Below are positions 33,490-43,482 of a stretch of DNA of 64,000 bases, piece after piece. A program made the position numbers and the translations under genes. Within the stretch, counting starts at the first letter, position 1. Every line of letters starts with the position of its first letter. Below the pieces are notes generated by a model. The model had not been told where the DNA came from. It saw only the letters and a list, made by a program, of their open reading frames with translations, and searched no databases. Location: assembly GCA_019022495.1 (NCBI GenBank), contig JAFEKR010000026.1, forward strand, positions 1-64,000, in the 5' to 3' direction. Origin of the DNA: Epichloe hybrida. Its lineage: Eukaryota; Ascomycota; Sordariomycetes; Hypocreales; Clavicipitaceae.

Positions 33490-34851
33490 CTAGCCAAACA
33501 AAATGGGCTCAACATTTTTACCAAGCAAATCCAAGAAAGCATCATTAAGCACCTTGGAGAGAATCTTCAGGGTAGCAATATCGGCCCAAGACGAAAACAC
33601 CGATTTCTTGGAGCATCCTGCCCCGGGCCTGTTTCCATCCATGACGCCCTTCAGCCAGCGAAGTGCCTCTGGCGCCCCAAGGAGAGCCTCGCTACCGTGA
33701 TCCGAGGCAAAGTCTCGCACGTACTCGACGCTGGCCCCGTTCGCGCAGTACGTGTCTACCACGGCATCCGAGTCCGCGATGGGGCTGACTTGGTCGTTCG
33801 CTGATTTATACCAGTACAGGGGGATCGTGGGCGTCTTGCGGCCAAACGCGTTGTCCCGGAGGATTCGGGTGATGATGGGATCCCGGTAGATCAACTGCGG
33901 GTCGTCGAACATGCCGACGACGTCCTGGAAGGCAAACTCGGCCACGTTGGCGACAAAACATTGCGTCTGGGTCTTGTATAGCTTGGCCGAGTAGGCCGGC
34001 TTGACGTGCTCGGCAACAACGCTCTTCAGGTGGGGGTACTCAAAAGTGAGACCCAGGATGCCGGTCGGGATCAACCCGGCCAGGAAGCTCTTGTTGACGC
34101 TCTTGACGACGCTAGTGATGTCCGGCACGGTGCCGCCGACAGCTGCCCCGGCAATCTCGAGCTCAGGGGCGTACTGCGGCTGCAGTTCCGCAGCCCAGTT
34201 TGTGGCTACGCTGCCGCCAGAGTAACCCCACATGGCGATGGTAGGCTTCTCCGAGATGCCGGTCGTGGATGCAGAGTTCAAGGCAGCGCGGATGCCATCG
34301 AGGGTGGCGTGCCCGGCCAGGGCGTTGGCCAGATAGGCGGCGTTTGGCCCTTGGAAATCGGGAATGATGACAACCCAGCCCTGCTCGAGGGAGGCTTCGA
34401 TGAGAAGGAGCTCAGCTTGTGTGACGAGAGTGCCCAGCAGCGGTCCCGTGGCAGATAGTAACTGCACCGCATACGACGGGGCGCAATCCAGCGAGGCTGC
34501 GTCCTCGGCCACCTGGTACGACAGCACCTTGTTATAGTCGGCTTTGTCGGGGACCAAAACGGTCAAGACGGTGGCGGTCGCATTGCCGAAGCTGTCAGTC
34601 GTTCGATACAGAATCTGATGGCTGGCGTCGAGTCTGACCGGAGCGAGACCGAATGTCGCAACGGGGTACGGCGTCTTCCTCTGCCTGAGAATGGCGCCTG
34701 GCTTGGCCTGGTCGACGTTGTCGGGAACAGCGTAGAACGAGTCCTTGCTGGGCAGCACAGGGCCAGCTCTCTCCACCAACAAAGCGGCAGGAACAGCGCT
34801 GGCGACGGCCGCCAAGGTGGCGACAGCCAGACGCAGGGAGGCATGAACCAT
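33490..34851 (-). CDS. Secretory lipase (LIP family)
   Basis: A single exon, 453 residues from ATG 34851. An ATG at 34941 would put 30 unlikely residues before the signal peptide. A secreted triacylglycerol lipase of the fungal LIP family (Candida Lip1-10 type). Signal peptide MVHASLRLAVATLAAVASAVPA. The alpha/beta hydrolase nucleophile is GYSGGS (Ser about 211); Asp about 353 in SANDQVSP and His about 385 in SDHGSE complete the triad. IIPDFQGPNAAYL precedes the nucleophile as in the family. Several Cys are available for disulfides. GC-rich with C-ending codons. Upstream there are short ACAAGGACCAAAG-like direct repeats (34880-34950). Confidence 0.9.
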   Translation of the reverse strand: MVHASLRLAVATLAAVASAVPAALLVERAGPVLPSKDSFYAVPDNVDQAKPGAILRQRKTPYPVATFGLAPVRLDASHQILYRTTDSFGNATATVLTVLVPDKADYNKVLSYQVAEDAASLDCAPSYAVQLLSATGPLLGTLVTQAELLLIEASLEQGWVVIIPDFQGPNAAYLANALAGHATLDGIRAALNSASTTGISEKPTIAMWGYSGGSVATNWAAELQPQYAPELEIAGAAVGGTVPDITSVVKSVNKSFLAGLIPTGILGLTFEYPHLKSVVAEHVKPAYSAKLYKTQTQCFVANVAEFAFQDVVGMFDDPQLIYRDPIITRILRDNAFGRKTPTIPLYWYKSANDQVSPIADSDAVVDTYCANGASVEYVRDFASDHGSEALLGAPEALRWLKGVMDGNRPGAGCSKKSVFSSWADIATLKILSKVLNDAFLDLLGKNVEPILFG

Positions 34852-35225
34852 GCCGCAAGAAGGGGGGAAACAGTTCACGCACGAGGACCAAAGAAACAGA
34901 GGACCAAGGAAACAGGATGACCCAAGGAACCAAAGGACCAAAGCCGCAAGAAGACAAAGGGCTCCAAGGCAAGATATTGATGGATTTTGTATTTCCCCAT
35001 GGTCTGGAGACGCATGTAAATCTCCGCCTTCGGTGGCGCGCTAGGATGGCACGCTAGACAACGGTTCGACGTCGATCAAGAACAGGATTCCAAGGTACGT
35101 GCCTTGGTCTACGTCTGTGCGAACCACTACGATATGTACGTTGCCATTGACGAGCTCATCCCCGCAGGTCTTGTGACGCACGAGGCTTTTGGATTACATA
35201 CATATAGTCCCACCACGCCTTGTAT
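34852..35225. other. Intergenic region upstream of the lipase gene
   Basis: Contains imperfect GGACCAA-type repeats at 34880-34950. No gene recognised. Confidence 0.5.
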
Positions 35226-35867
35226 TCACCCACCACTCGCAGAAACGTCCGAATCTTCATGCGACTCTCCACGCCCAATCACATCTGTCCCCTCATCGCC
35301 CCAGATGGGGGGACACTCCTCCGTGCCCTCCAGAATCTCCTCCCAGATTTCATCACTGCAATCCAGCACGCACACGTCTTCTACATTCATCACTTCCTCG
35401 CTTTCACTCATTGCCCCGAGACCCTGCCCACTGACAGCCGAGGCCGGCAACCCCCGCTCGTGCCGTTCAATAGCTTGCAAAACGGCCTGCAGGCGCTCGT
35501 CCTCCTCGTCATCCCCCTCAAACAAGGTGAGGATATCTGCCGGCTGAGCAATCATGTTCTTCATTCCACCGACCATCGCCCATGGCTCTTCGTAGTCGTA
35601 GCACTCGGATGGAACCTGGTCGGCGTCGTCGCAGATGTCCATCCTGTCAAACGACGCGTCAGGCGCCCAGCCATCCGGCTCCGTGCGCGGTGAAGAGGGT
35701 GTCGATTTCTGCGGACCATTCTCATCCTGTTGCGAAGTGCTCTTGCACCACGCGAGCTCGTTGTTGGACATCTCGTCCGTTATACTCGGTCGCAATTCTT
35801 CGGGCGTGGCCTTTTCATCATCGTCCATTGGTTCCGAACAAGCGGGCATTTCCATCGGATGAGACAT
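35226..35867 (-). CDS. Unknown acidic protein
   Basis: An open frame of 213 residues from ATG 35867 (an in-frame ATG at 35900 would add 11). Very acidic, Asp/Glu/Ser-rich, with WAMVGGMKNMIAQPADILTLFEGDDEEDERLQAVLQAIERHERGLP as its most structured-looking part, a likely amphipathic helix, and two Cys-Asp clusters (VCVLDCSDEIWEEIL). No signal peptide, membrane span or known motif seen. I do not recognise the family. Other frames in the same interval are also open for shorter distances, so coding status is moderately supported. Confidence 0.5.
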   Translation of the reverse strand: MSHPMEMPACSEPMDDDEKATPEELRPSITDEMSNNELAWCKSTSQQDENGPQKSTPSSPRTEPDGWAPDASFDRMDICDDADQVPSECYDYEEPWAMVGGMKNMIAQPADILTLFEGDDEEDERLQAVLQAIERHERGLPASAVSGQGLGAMSESEEVMNVEDVCVLDCSDEIWEEILEGTEECPPIWGDEGTDVIGRGESHEDSDVSASGG

Positions 35868-36471
35868 TTTCGCGCTAATGTGCATCCAGAGCGACTCCAA
35901 GTTTCTCTACCGAAAGTGCTATGTGGCGGTCCGACTTGCGGAAAGCAAAGAACCTAGTTGCCTTCTGGAAGCAACGCTTCGTTTTATATCAGTAGTTGTG
36001 ACGGGGACAGGTGATTCAGGCGCGCGTACGACAATAACACGCTGTTGCTGTGTGTGAATGAACATGCATGCGCTTGCAGTGAACAATGAGAGTTCGTCTC
36101 GCTGTTCACTATTGCCAGGGACCAATTCAAACAAGACCGGCTCTGTGACGAATGATTCACTCACCCACCCGCTGACGAGTTGTTCATCCGAAAACCCAAC
36201 GGGGAAACGGCTGAAACCAGAGAGTGCTCGGAACCATAGAACCATTTGTTGCTTGTAACATTGATGCAATGATTGTAACAACACGCAAAAGATGCAAATG
36301 CCACGCTCGCCCATCCAACGCCAGTCTCGGGACATCTAAAAACGCCCTTCATTAAAGGGCCCCCTCCCGGGGAAAAGAATGGGACCCGTCGTATTAGCCC
36401 CAGTCTGATTCATATTCGTGCATATCCCGTCAGGTCCAGTCGTCTGATTTAGGACTTTGCCCCGACTAGAT
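35868..36471. other. Intergenic region
   Basis: Between the unknown acidic protein gene and the 3' end of the CCC1-like gene, both on the minus strand. Nothing recognised apart from a small GCCCTT/AAGGGC stem near 36343-36360. Confidence 0.45.
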
Positions 36472-37278
36472 TCACAGACTGCCCAGAATGAGCATCTGTA
36501 CGCCCTCCCAGAGGCTTCTCCCCAGGCTCCTCCGCTCGCCACGAAGCACCCAGCTTTTCCCCGCGCCAAACGCCATCAGAGCGACCATGCACGCGGCGAT
36601 GCTCCACCGCAGCCCCCTGCCGACGGTCGAGGCGAAACAGTACGGGAAGAGGGGGATCATGCCACCGACGACGTACCCCAATGAGATGGAAAGGCCCGAG
36701 GCGATCGCCCGCATCCGCACCGGAATCCCTTTGCACGCTGGCGTCTGCGTCACCGCGGCGGCGGCAGAAGAAGAAGCATCTTGTCGTCGTAGGCGCAGGC
36801 GGAGAGCCGCACGCTCAACCCCGGCCGGGCAATCTCCGCCGAGCGCGGCAAGGATTTCCCGGACGGTCGAGTCTGGCAAGGCGAGGGGCTCGAGGTGAGA
36901 TCGTATCATCTCCTCGCTTGATTCTCGCTCCTGCTCCTTCTCCTCCGCGGCGTCGCTCCAAGTACTACTGCTGGAGCCCCTCGGGATTCCATCGCGCAGC
37001 ATCCACCTTGATTCTTCTTCTTCGTCGCCGCAACTGGACAGGTCGTCCTCGTGCGTGCCCGGCGCGGGAACCTCGTCCGAGGCGGACAGATATCCGCCAA
37101 TGCCCATGCTGATGCTCCCGGCGCATAGTTCGGCAAGACCTGCGTAGATGATGGTGTCTGCCTGTCCGAGGGAGCTCAGTCCTGCTGTGAGGGCAAAGGG
37201 AACAGCCAAGCCATCTGAGAAGCCGAGGGTGAAGTCGGATAGAAAGCGGGCTAGGTAGGGACTTGCTGAAGGGGCCAT
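36472..37278 (-). CDS. CCC1/VIT1-family vacuolar iron/manganese transporter, short C-terminus
   Basis: 268 residues from ATG 37278; upstream codons to 37662 lack conserved character. The family exchanges Fe2+/Mn2+ for H+ at the vacuolar membrane. LSDFTLGFSDGLAVPFALTAGLSSLGQADTIIYAGLAELCAGSISMGIGGYLSA is the diagnostic first membrane pair. A long acidic/Ser-rich cytosolic loop (about 85 residues) includes EEMIRSHLEPLALPDSTVREILAAL, the metal-binding helix region. MRAIASGLSISLGYVVGGMIPLFPYC and a following helix form the next membrane pair. The frame then stops at WEGVQMLILGSL, just where relatives have a fifth helix rich in Gly/Ala. I see no splice signal that restores it. Confidence 0.8.
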   Translation of the reverse strand: MAPSASPYLARFLSDFTLGFSDGLAVPFALTAGLSSLGQADTIIYAGLAELCAGSISMGIGGYLSASDEVPAPGTHEDDLSSCGDEEEESRWMLRDGIPRGSSSSTWSDAAEEKEQERESSEEMIRSHLEPLALPDSTVREILAALGGDCPAGVERAALRLRLRRQDASSSAAAAVTQTPACKGIPVRMRAIASGLSISLGYVVGGMIPLFPYCFASTVGRGLRWSIAACMVALMAFGAGKSWVLRGERRSLGRSLWEGVQMLILGSL

Positions 37279-38484
37279 TCTCGTTGGAGCTGCTTGAGAG
37301 CATACAATTGTATCTAGTATGGTGGCGGCGAATATGATTTCGTTTGAAAATTCTGGAACTGGTAATGACAAGGCATTGTAATGTTTGAACAACAACCAAG
37401 TAGTACGTACAATTCGATGAGGTTGATCAGGCATTGCTCCCGGCCAACAAGGCATTCGAATATTCGTGCACGTGGTCGTGGGCGTGGTCGTGGGCGTGGC
37501 GGGGGTGCTCAACTCCACACCCACACCCAGTCGGATTCCCAATGCCGTGAGACCAGACAAAACGCTTTGGCCATGAGTCCATGACCCCGTGCCCAGTGCC
37601 AGTCTAACCACCAAATCATCAGCCATCAACTCGGTAATACTGTTCGACTTTTCTTTTGGCACGCGTTTTTTTTTTCTTCAGCTGGGAGGGGCCCGATGCC
37701 CTATAGCTATGGCCCCCAATTCCACATTCACGTACAAGTTCCATGTGATACGTGGGCTGCTGGGACATTCGAAAAGCGAACGCACCAGCCAAGAGCTGTG
37801 AATATCGTGAATATGTGATACTATATTGCAAGTATTCCGTCTATTTCTCTAGGCCGGCATGAGCCAACATTTGGGCATATTTCATGGCCCTTCTATTTGC
37901 ATCCTCACAATTCTAGCTTTTGCAGAGCCGAGACCAGATCGCCAGCAGCAGCAGCAGACCCAACACACCCAGTTTTGCGTCTTTTACAAACCAAACAATG
38001 ACCAGTCAAGCTTCTCCCTCTGGAGCAAAATTGTCAAAATGTGCAGTGCACCGGGCCCTTTTGCCCGGTAACCGAGACGATGAACGTGTTGTGACAGGAC
38101 AATTATACAATGTCGTTCCAGATAGATCGACGTCAGAATAGCTGACATAGAATGCAGTATAAATGAAACCAGAACGCCGGGGCTTTTGGGGTAGACAAAG
38201 CGAGAAAAGAGAGTACTACAAGATGTATAGCTGTGATTTGATAAAAGAAAACGAGAGAGAAGAGAAGAGACAAGGCTCGCTTTGTGAGCCCAACGCCCGA
38301 TGAAAAAGTCCATGACAAACTTTTGTAAATCCTCGCCATGCTTTCCAAAATGATACTTTGAAACAATGCACTTGTGCACCATGTAGAGACGCGCTCACTC
38401 AACCAAGAAAAAAAAGAAAGAAGAAGAAGAAGAAGAAGAAGAACAATGATGAGGATCGTTGGTATGGCGCTATTTTCCTGTCAA
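37279..38484. other. Intergenic region
   Basis: About 1.2 kb. Holds GTGGTCGTGGGCGTG-type repeats (37470-37500) and an (AAG)n microsatellite (about 38408-38441). No convincing gene. Confidence 0.5.
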
Positions 38485-41400
38485 TCAGCCCGTCCTCCTG
38501 AATACATTGACAGCTGGATTGACAAAGGCTCGGGACGCTATGTCGCTGAATCGTCGCACCACATTCGTGGTGCCTCCAGTGACTTGCGCTTCATCCAGAA
38601 TGAATTTGGATGCGACTGCAAGTCTATTCTTTGGGTCGCTTTCGTCCAGATGCTGGGGTCTGCTTCCATAGCTTGGACCGTAGCGAGGTGCAAGCTCACG
38701 TACAACCGCAATTGAATATAAAACATCGCGATTCTCGCGTCCATCCAGCAAATGTCTCATCCTGCTCAATGCATCCTCCCTGGCCTGGACAGCAGCCGGG
38801 GAGTCAGGATGATCTCGTCTTCGGATGAACTCAGCCAAGCTATACCAGAAATCAAACTGCCGAGTCCGATGAAGATCTACGTCTGACAACGGCAGAGCCA
38901 AAGGGTTAGAAACAAGGTACTCTCCGCAAAGCAATGTTTCCACAACACGAAGACGATTTCGAGCTTCCGCAGCATCGCCATCTGGGGGCATCGCCACTCG
39001 CATGGCTTGGTTCGTTCGATCAGGTGTCTGATACGCGGTGCATGCAAGCTCCCAGACGATGCGTGTTTCCAGAACGCCAGAATAAGTCATTTGTGAGTGG
39101 TCGTTTGCTTTGACGGCTTCCAAGATTTTGAGAAACGTGGCCATGTGCTCAATCAGGTTTGCATCTTTAGGGAAGGACATTTTGCCATTTTCGACAAAGT
39201 AGTACCAAGTTGTCTCCAGGAATGCACTCAATCCACCAGCATACATTTCGTGGTAGACCTTTGTAATTTCGTTGAACGTGTCCTCTGTGTGACTGATTTG
39301 CTGTTGCGGGGGCGGCGGCCCGAGCAGGTCGATGATCTCAGTAATCTTCATTTTCTTGGCTAGATAGGTACCGGTCAGTACAAGAGACTTGTCATCGCCC
39401 TCGGGTACAGGACGACGATGAGCCGATGCCAACTCACATCCAGGATCGGCTGCAGTAGTCGAAATGTTCTTGTAGTCAAACGTCTTGGCAAACTCTTGAC
39501 TGTGACTGTTGGGAGCCGGCAAATGTCTGCTGGAGGGATCAATTGGCGCAGAGAAGTCAAATCCAGCTTCTGCTTTAACAGTCGTGGCGGCGTTGGCGGC
39601 AGGTGGAAACCCAGGCTCTGTTTTAATAGTCGTGGCGGCGTTGGCGGCAGGTGGAAACCCAGGCTCTGTTTTGATAGTCGTGGTGGTGTTGGCGGCGACT
39701 GGCGAGTTGTAGTTGGACGAGGCGGTAACTGTGTGCGCCGTGGATGATGAAGGCAGCGTAGACGGCGACGGCGTGGTTGAATATGAACTGGGAAGCATTG
39801 AAGGCTGACTACCATATGAATTGGCGGGGGGTTGCCCGACAGCAACGGACGCATGCGTTGTGGAGGAGGAGGAAACAGACGAGGGCACAATCAGCTGGGC
39901 ACTCGGTGCAGGCTGTATATGAGAGTTATGCTGGGCACTCGGCTGCTGTCTGAAGATGGGATCGTAGCCCAAGCACTCTCGTTTTGATTTCTTGCAGTTG
40001 TTGCAGGTCGGGTGTGTCTCGTCGCACTGTCATGGATAGATTTGGGAGCGCGTCAGCAACAACGCTCGGTAAAAATTCAAAATCGGGGCCAGATCGGTAC
40101 GCTTGCAAGCTGAGGAAGGAGGAAGCTTTGATGAGTGGGTGGTGACGAGGTGAGGTGTGGTCAGACAGGATTGTTAACCATGGGACAGCTTTGGGCTCCA
40201 CTCAGCACTGCGCGGATAAATGTAATGCTTCCTCCGCCAACAGCATTGAACAAGACCCAAGCAGCAAGTCCCGTCGCTGCGACGAAGCACAGCTTTGAAT
40301 TGCGAATGCAGTACATTCAGAGTTTAATTGCCGACTTCCGGTCTGTTTGTTCGGACCCGGAGCAGGTGATGGGGTCGTGAGGACTCGGAAGGGTTTCATC
40401 TAGACAAGTAAAGATTGACTGACCTTGATTCTTCTTTTTCGACACGTCAGACACCCCGTTTTCGTTCGCCGTTTAATTTCCTGCAAGTACGCCATTGATT
40501 AACAATTCGTTCCACGATGAAGAAGTTCCAGCGTTCGAATGACATCATGTATGTGCACAAACGCCCACGGCCAATGGCCAATGGATCCGAGACCGGATGG
40601 AGCATAGGCCCGAGTACCTTTTTCGGTCCTCTACTCCCAAGGATCCGCGGATCATGAGGTAGAGGATAACGGGCGAGTGAATCGGAGGGCAGAGCATAAT
40701 TCGAAGGAACCGGCATTGTATGTTGAGTTGTGTAATATGATGGGCTGCTGGATACGGGTGTCAATGGGCCATTCATGCTCATTGACACGGGATGATGGTG
40801 TGGCCCGTAGGGTGGGCTGACTCTATGTGACATGGCATCGATCGTTCGCATACTCGGAAGAGACATTGGATTGTTACTCGGCACTGGGCTGACTCTGTAG
40901 CCCTCGTTCAGGTATGAGGCACCTGTATTCGCAGAATACGAAGCGTGTTGGGCGTTCGCGATGGCCGTAGATGGAGCATACGCAGACGTGGCAGGAAGTA
41001 GGGATGTAGCCAGATGACCAGATGAGGCCAGTGTAGGAGGTGTCGTCGTAGAATAGCTCACGGCCAGTCCATGATGGGCTGTGAACGCCGGTCTGTAGCT
41101 TGCCATCTCGGAGTCCGCCTCTGGTGCCTTGCTGTCGCCGTTCTGCTGAGGTTGAGAGGGGGAAGCAGGAGCGGCGACAGTGGCGGGCGACTGGGACGCC
41201 GATGTCGAGTTTTGGACTACAGCTTGAGGGCTAGCAGTCGGAGCTGCTGAAGCTTCGGGGGCGGATGATTCGGTCTCGTTCGTTGTACTAGCCGTCGTCG
41301 TAGCCGCAGTCGTTTCTGTCGATTCTATCGGTATTGAAGGGGGTGGAGGGGATGAAGCTCTCGTTGTGATGGTGGAGTTTTGAATAGGACTGGAGCTTGA

Positions 41401-41565
41401 CGGAGCATCAGCGGCACCGGGCGTGGCAATATCAGGGTGAGGATAAGGACCAGGACCAGGACCAGGAACCGGAGCATTATCAGGAGTATCCGTGCTGTTA
41501 TTACTTGGAGAAGGACCAACACCAACCGCGGCGTCCTGAGCCGTGTTCAGATCGTCCTGAGCCAT
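38485..41565 (-). CDS. Zn(II)2Cys6 transcription factor
   Basis: Exons 41565-40618, 40480-40424 and 40026-38485; 848 residues. A long Ser/Thr/Pro-rich N-terminus (about 315 residues) precedes the zinc cluster RRTKTGCLTCRKRRIK / CDETHPTCNNCKKSKREC with CX2CX6CX6CX2CX6C spacing (Cys 326-353), a nuclear DNA-binding fold of fungi. The cluster is split by an intron of 397 bp; the 57-nt middle exon carries the first two Cys. Next come a linker with three 16-residue repeats containing IKTE, IKTE and VKAE, and a helical C-terminal regulatory half (ITEIIDLLGPPPPQQQ...TRIVWELACTAY...EFIRRRDHPDSPAAVQAREDALSRMRHLLDGRENRDVL). Target genes unknown. I do not assign a named orthologue. Confidence 0.87.
39552..39695 (-). 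repeat. 48-bp coding tandem repeat (three units) in the Zn2Cys6 gene
   Basis: Encodes TTIKTEPGFPPAANAA twice and a diverged third unit (TTVKAEAGF). The DNA copies are near-identical in the first two units. Confidence 0.85.
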
Positions 41566-43482
41566 GGCCGTTTCTGAGGGACTGCTTTTAATTGGAAATT
41601 TTTATGGAGCTATGAGTCGACATGGGAAACTCGACGGCGGGTGGCAGCAGTAGACGAATTTCGGAAGGGGTATGATGATCCAGCGGAAGGATAGCTCAGC
41701 AAGCCCGTCCACGCCGTCGTGGTCGTGGTCGTGGTCACACAGGGGGGCGTCCGGTGGGCAAGATTGGTGGGCGTGAAAAGATACGCAAGTGCTTTTCACG
41801 GGATTCCGGATGCAAAGGCGCGAGACACGCCCTGGCTGGGATTGCGAATGGACCGTGCTTGACCTTGGCTCTTCTCAAAACCCATGCAGCCTGGTAGCCT
41901 CGTGTACCGCGCGCCAGCCTGGTTTTTTTTTTTTTTTTTTTTGGCTCTCCTCCCGGCCGCTCTCTTTCAAGTTGGGAGGTGTTGGGGGTGGTCGCTCAGT
42001 GTCCAAGGATATGAATAGGTGAGTTTAGATTGGGGACAGAAGCATTCATAAGGAAAAGACAAAAAAGAGTCCAATCGGCAGATCTTACGAGTAATCTGGC
42101 GGCGAGCCGGGTGGACCCAATGGAAAGGGTTGATCAATCATCCCCAATGGGTTGCAGATGTCAAGTTTCGCAGGATGAGATGTCAGAAAAGCTTCCAGCA
42201 ACGACGAGGCCGGACGTCGGCTGATGCAGAGGCGGGTAAGACTGCAAGCTCTAGCAAGCACTTGTGCCCCTCTCAGCTTGGGTACTCGATGCTCATAGGC
42301 TCATGGGGGAGATGGGGGAGTAATACATGGAGAGTGATAGCCTGGCCCCTTGGGGCTGCTCACGAGAGGTCCTGGCTGTGGCTGAGTCTGTGGCGTTCTC
42401 GACAATCTCTCATTAGTCCGTACATATGTGCTACTCTAACCCGTGCTCCACCCACGGTCTCGTCTCCATCGATAAGAACATGAACGTTTGGAAGCCTGGA
42501 AAGTCCTGAGTCGTCGACCCTGGCCGCGACACGCGCGACACGACGCGACCCCCTGAAAGCTGACTGGCTTGCTTATTCGCCTGCTTGCCTGCTTGCCTGC
42601 TTGCCTGCTTGCCTGCTTGCCTGCTTGCCTGCTTGCCTGCTTGCCTGCTTGCCTGCTGGCTTGCTGGCTGGTTTGGTTGGCCTGCCGGCTTGCTCATTGC
42701 CACAACTCTCAAGACGACGAAGAGGTCGAGGTAAGGAAGACGAGGAGATGCAACCCAAGGCAGGCACCTGGATGACTCGGAACGCCACGGAAGCACTAGC
42801 AGGATCCCCGCATGGCTCCTCGATTCTACATGCATGTTTAAGCGAGTCCAATTGGGCGCCGTCAATGGCAGCCTTGTCTTGCTTTTATTTTCCTTGACTG
42901 CCATGCCATGGCTGTTTATCATGTACCGAGTACGGATTACATACACACGGATTACATACACACGGATTACGAATTAGTGGCGCCGCAACAACGTGGTCGA
43001 GGTCAACTTTTCCATCACCAACTCGACGACGGTTTCATCCTGCATTCGGCCATCGGTGCTCTCGGCTCCTGTGTTTCATCGCTCGAGGATCATGGTCCAT
43101 CCAGTGCCTGTAGTACCTGCAGTGCCTGGTTTGCCAACTGAAAATAATCACGACGTGGGCCCAGTGCGTCGGCATTCAAGCGAGCAGAGCTCCATCAGTC
43201 AGTCACACTGTGTACTCGATCGCAAAACCCACGTCGGTGTGCCATGCCATATTTCTCTGTGCGGGGAGATGAAGTTGTCGACATCGATGCAGGGGCGGGA
43301 TGGGGGTTGAGAATAAAAAATAGCCCTCGAATATTCCGTCTTGGTCTGCCGGATCTGCGTCTTCCATCGCAACTTGTCGATACAATACTACAGACTTCTG
43401 GATCTCGACGCGACCACCGCACTCACGTGCCAAGGGTTCAATCAATATCCGCCAAGCTCAAGCGAGATGGCGACCGCGCTGG
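41566..43482. other. Gene-free region with microsatellites
   Basis: About 1.9 kb between the transcription factor start and the glycosyltransferase end. It has a T run of about 20 (41923-41942), an 8-bp tandem array (about 42577-42660), and three copies of a 16-bp ACGGATTACATACACA-type unit (42932-42970). No convincing coding frame. Confidence 0.5.
42577..42660. repeat. (TGCTTGCC)n octamer array
   Basis: About ten near-perfect copies of an 8-bp unit. Its length is not a multiple of three, so it translates to the same four-codon pattern in every frame and makes long artificial Cys/Leu/Ala and Gln/Lys/Ala/Ser ORFs on both strands. Confidence 0.9.

Noticed and set aside
42431..42897. Frames rich in Cys/Leu/Ala or Gln/Lys/Ala/Ser
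   Set aside because: They come from the 8-bp tandem array, which is open in all frames on both strands.
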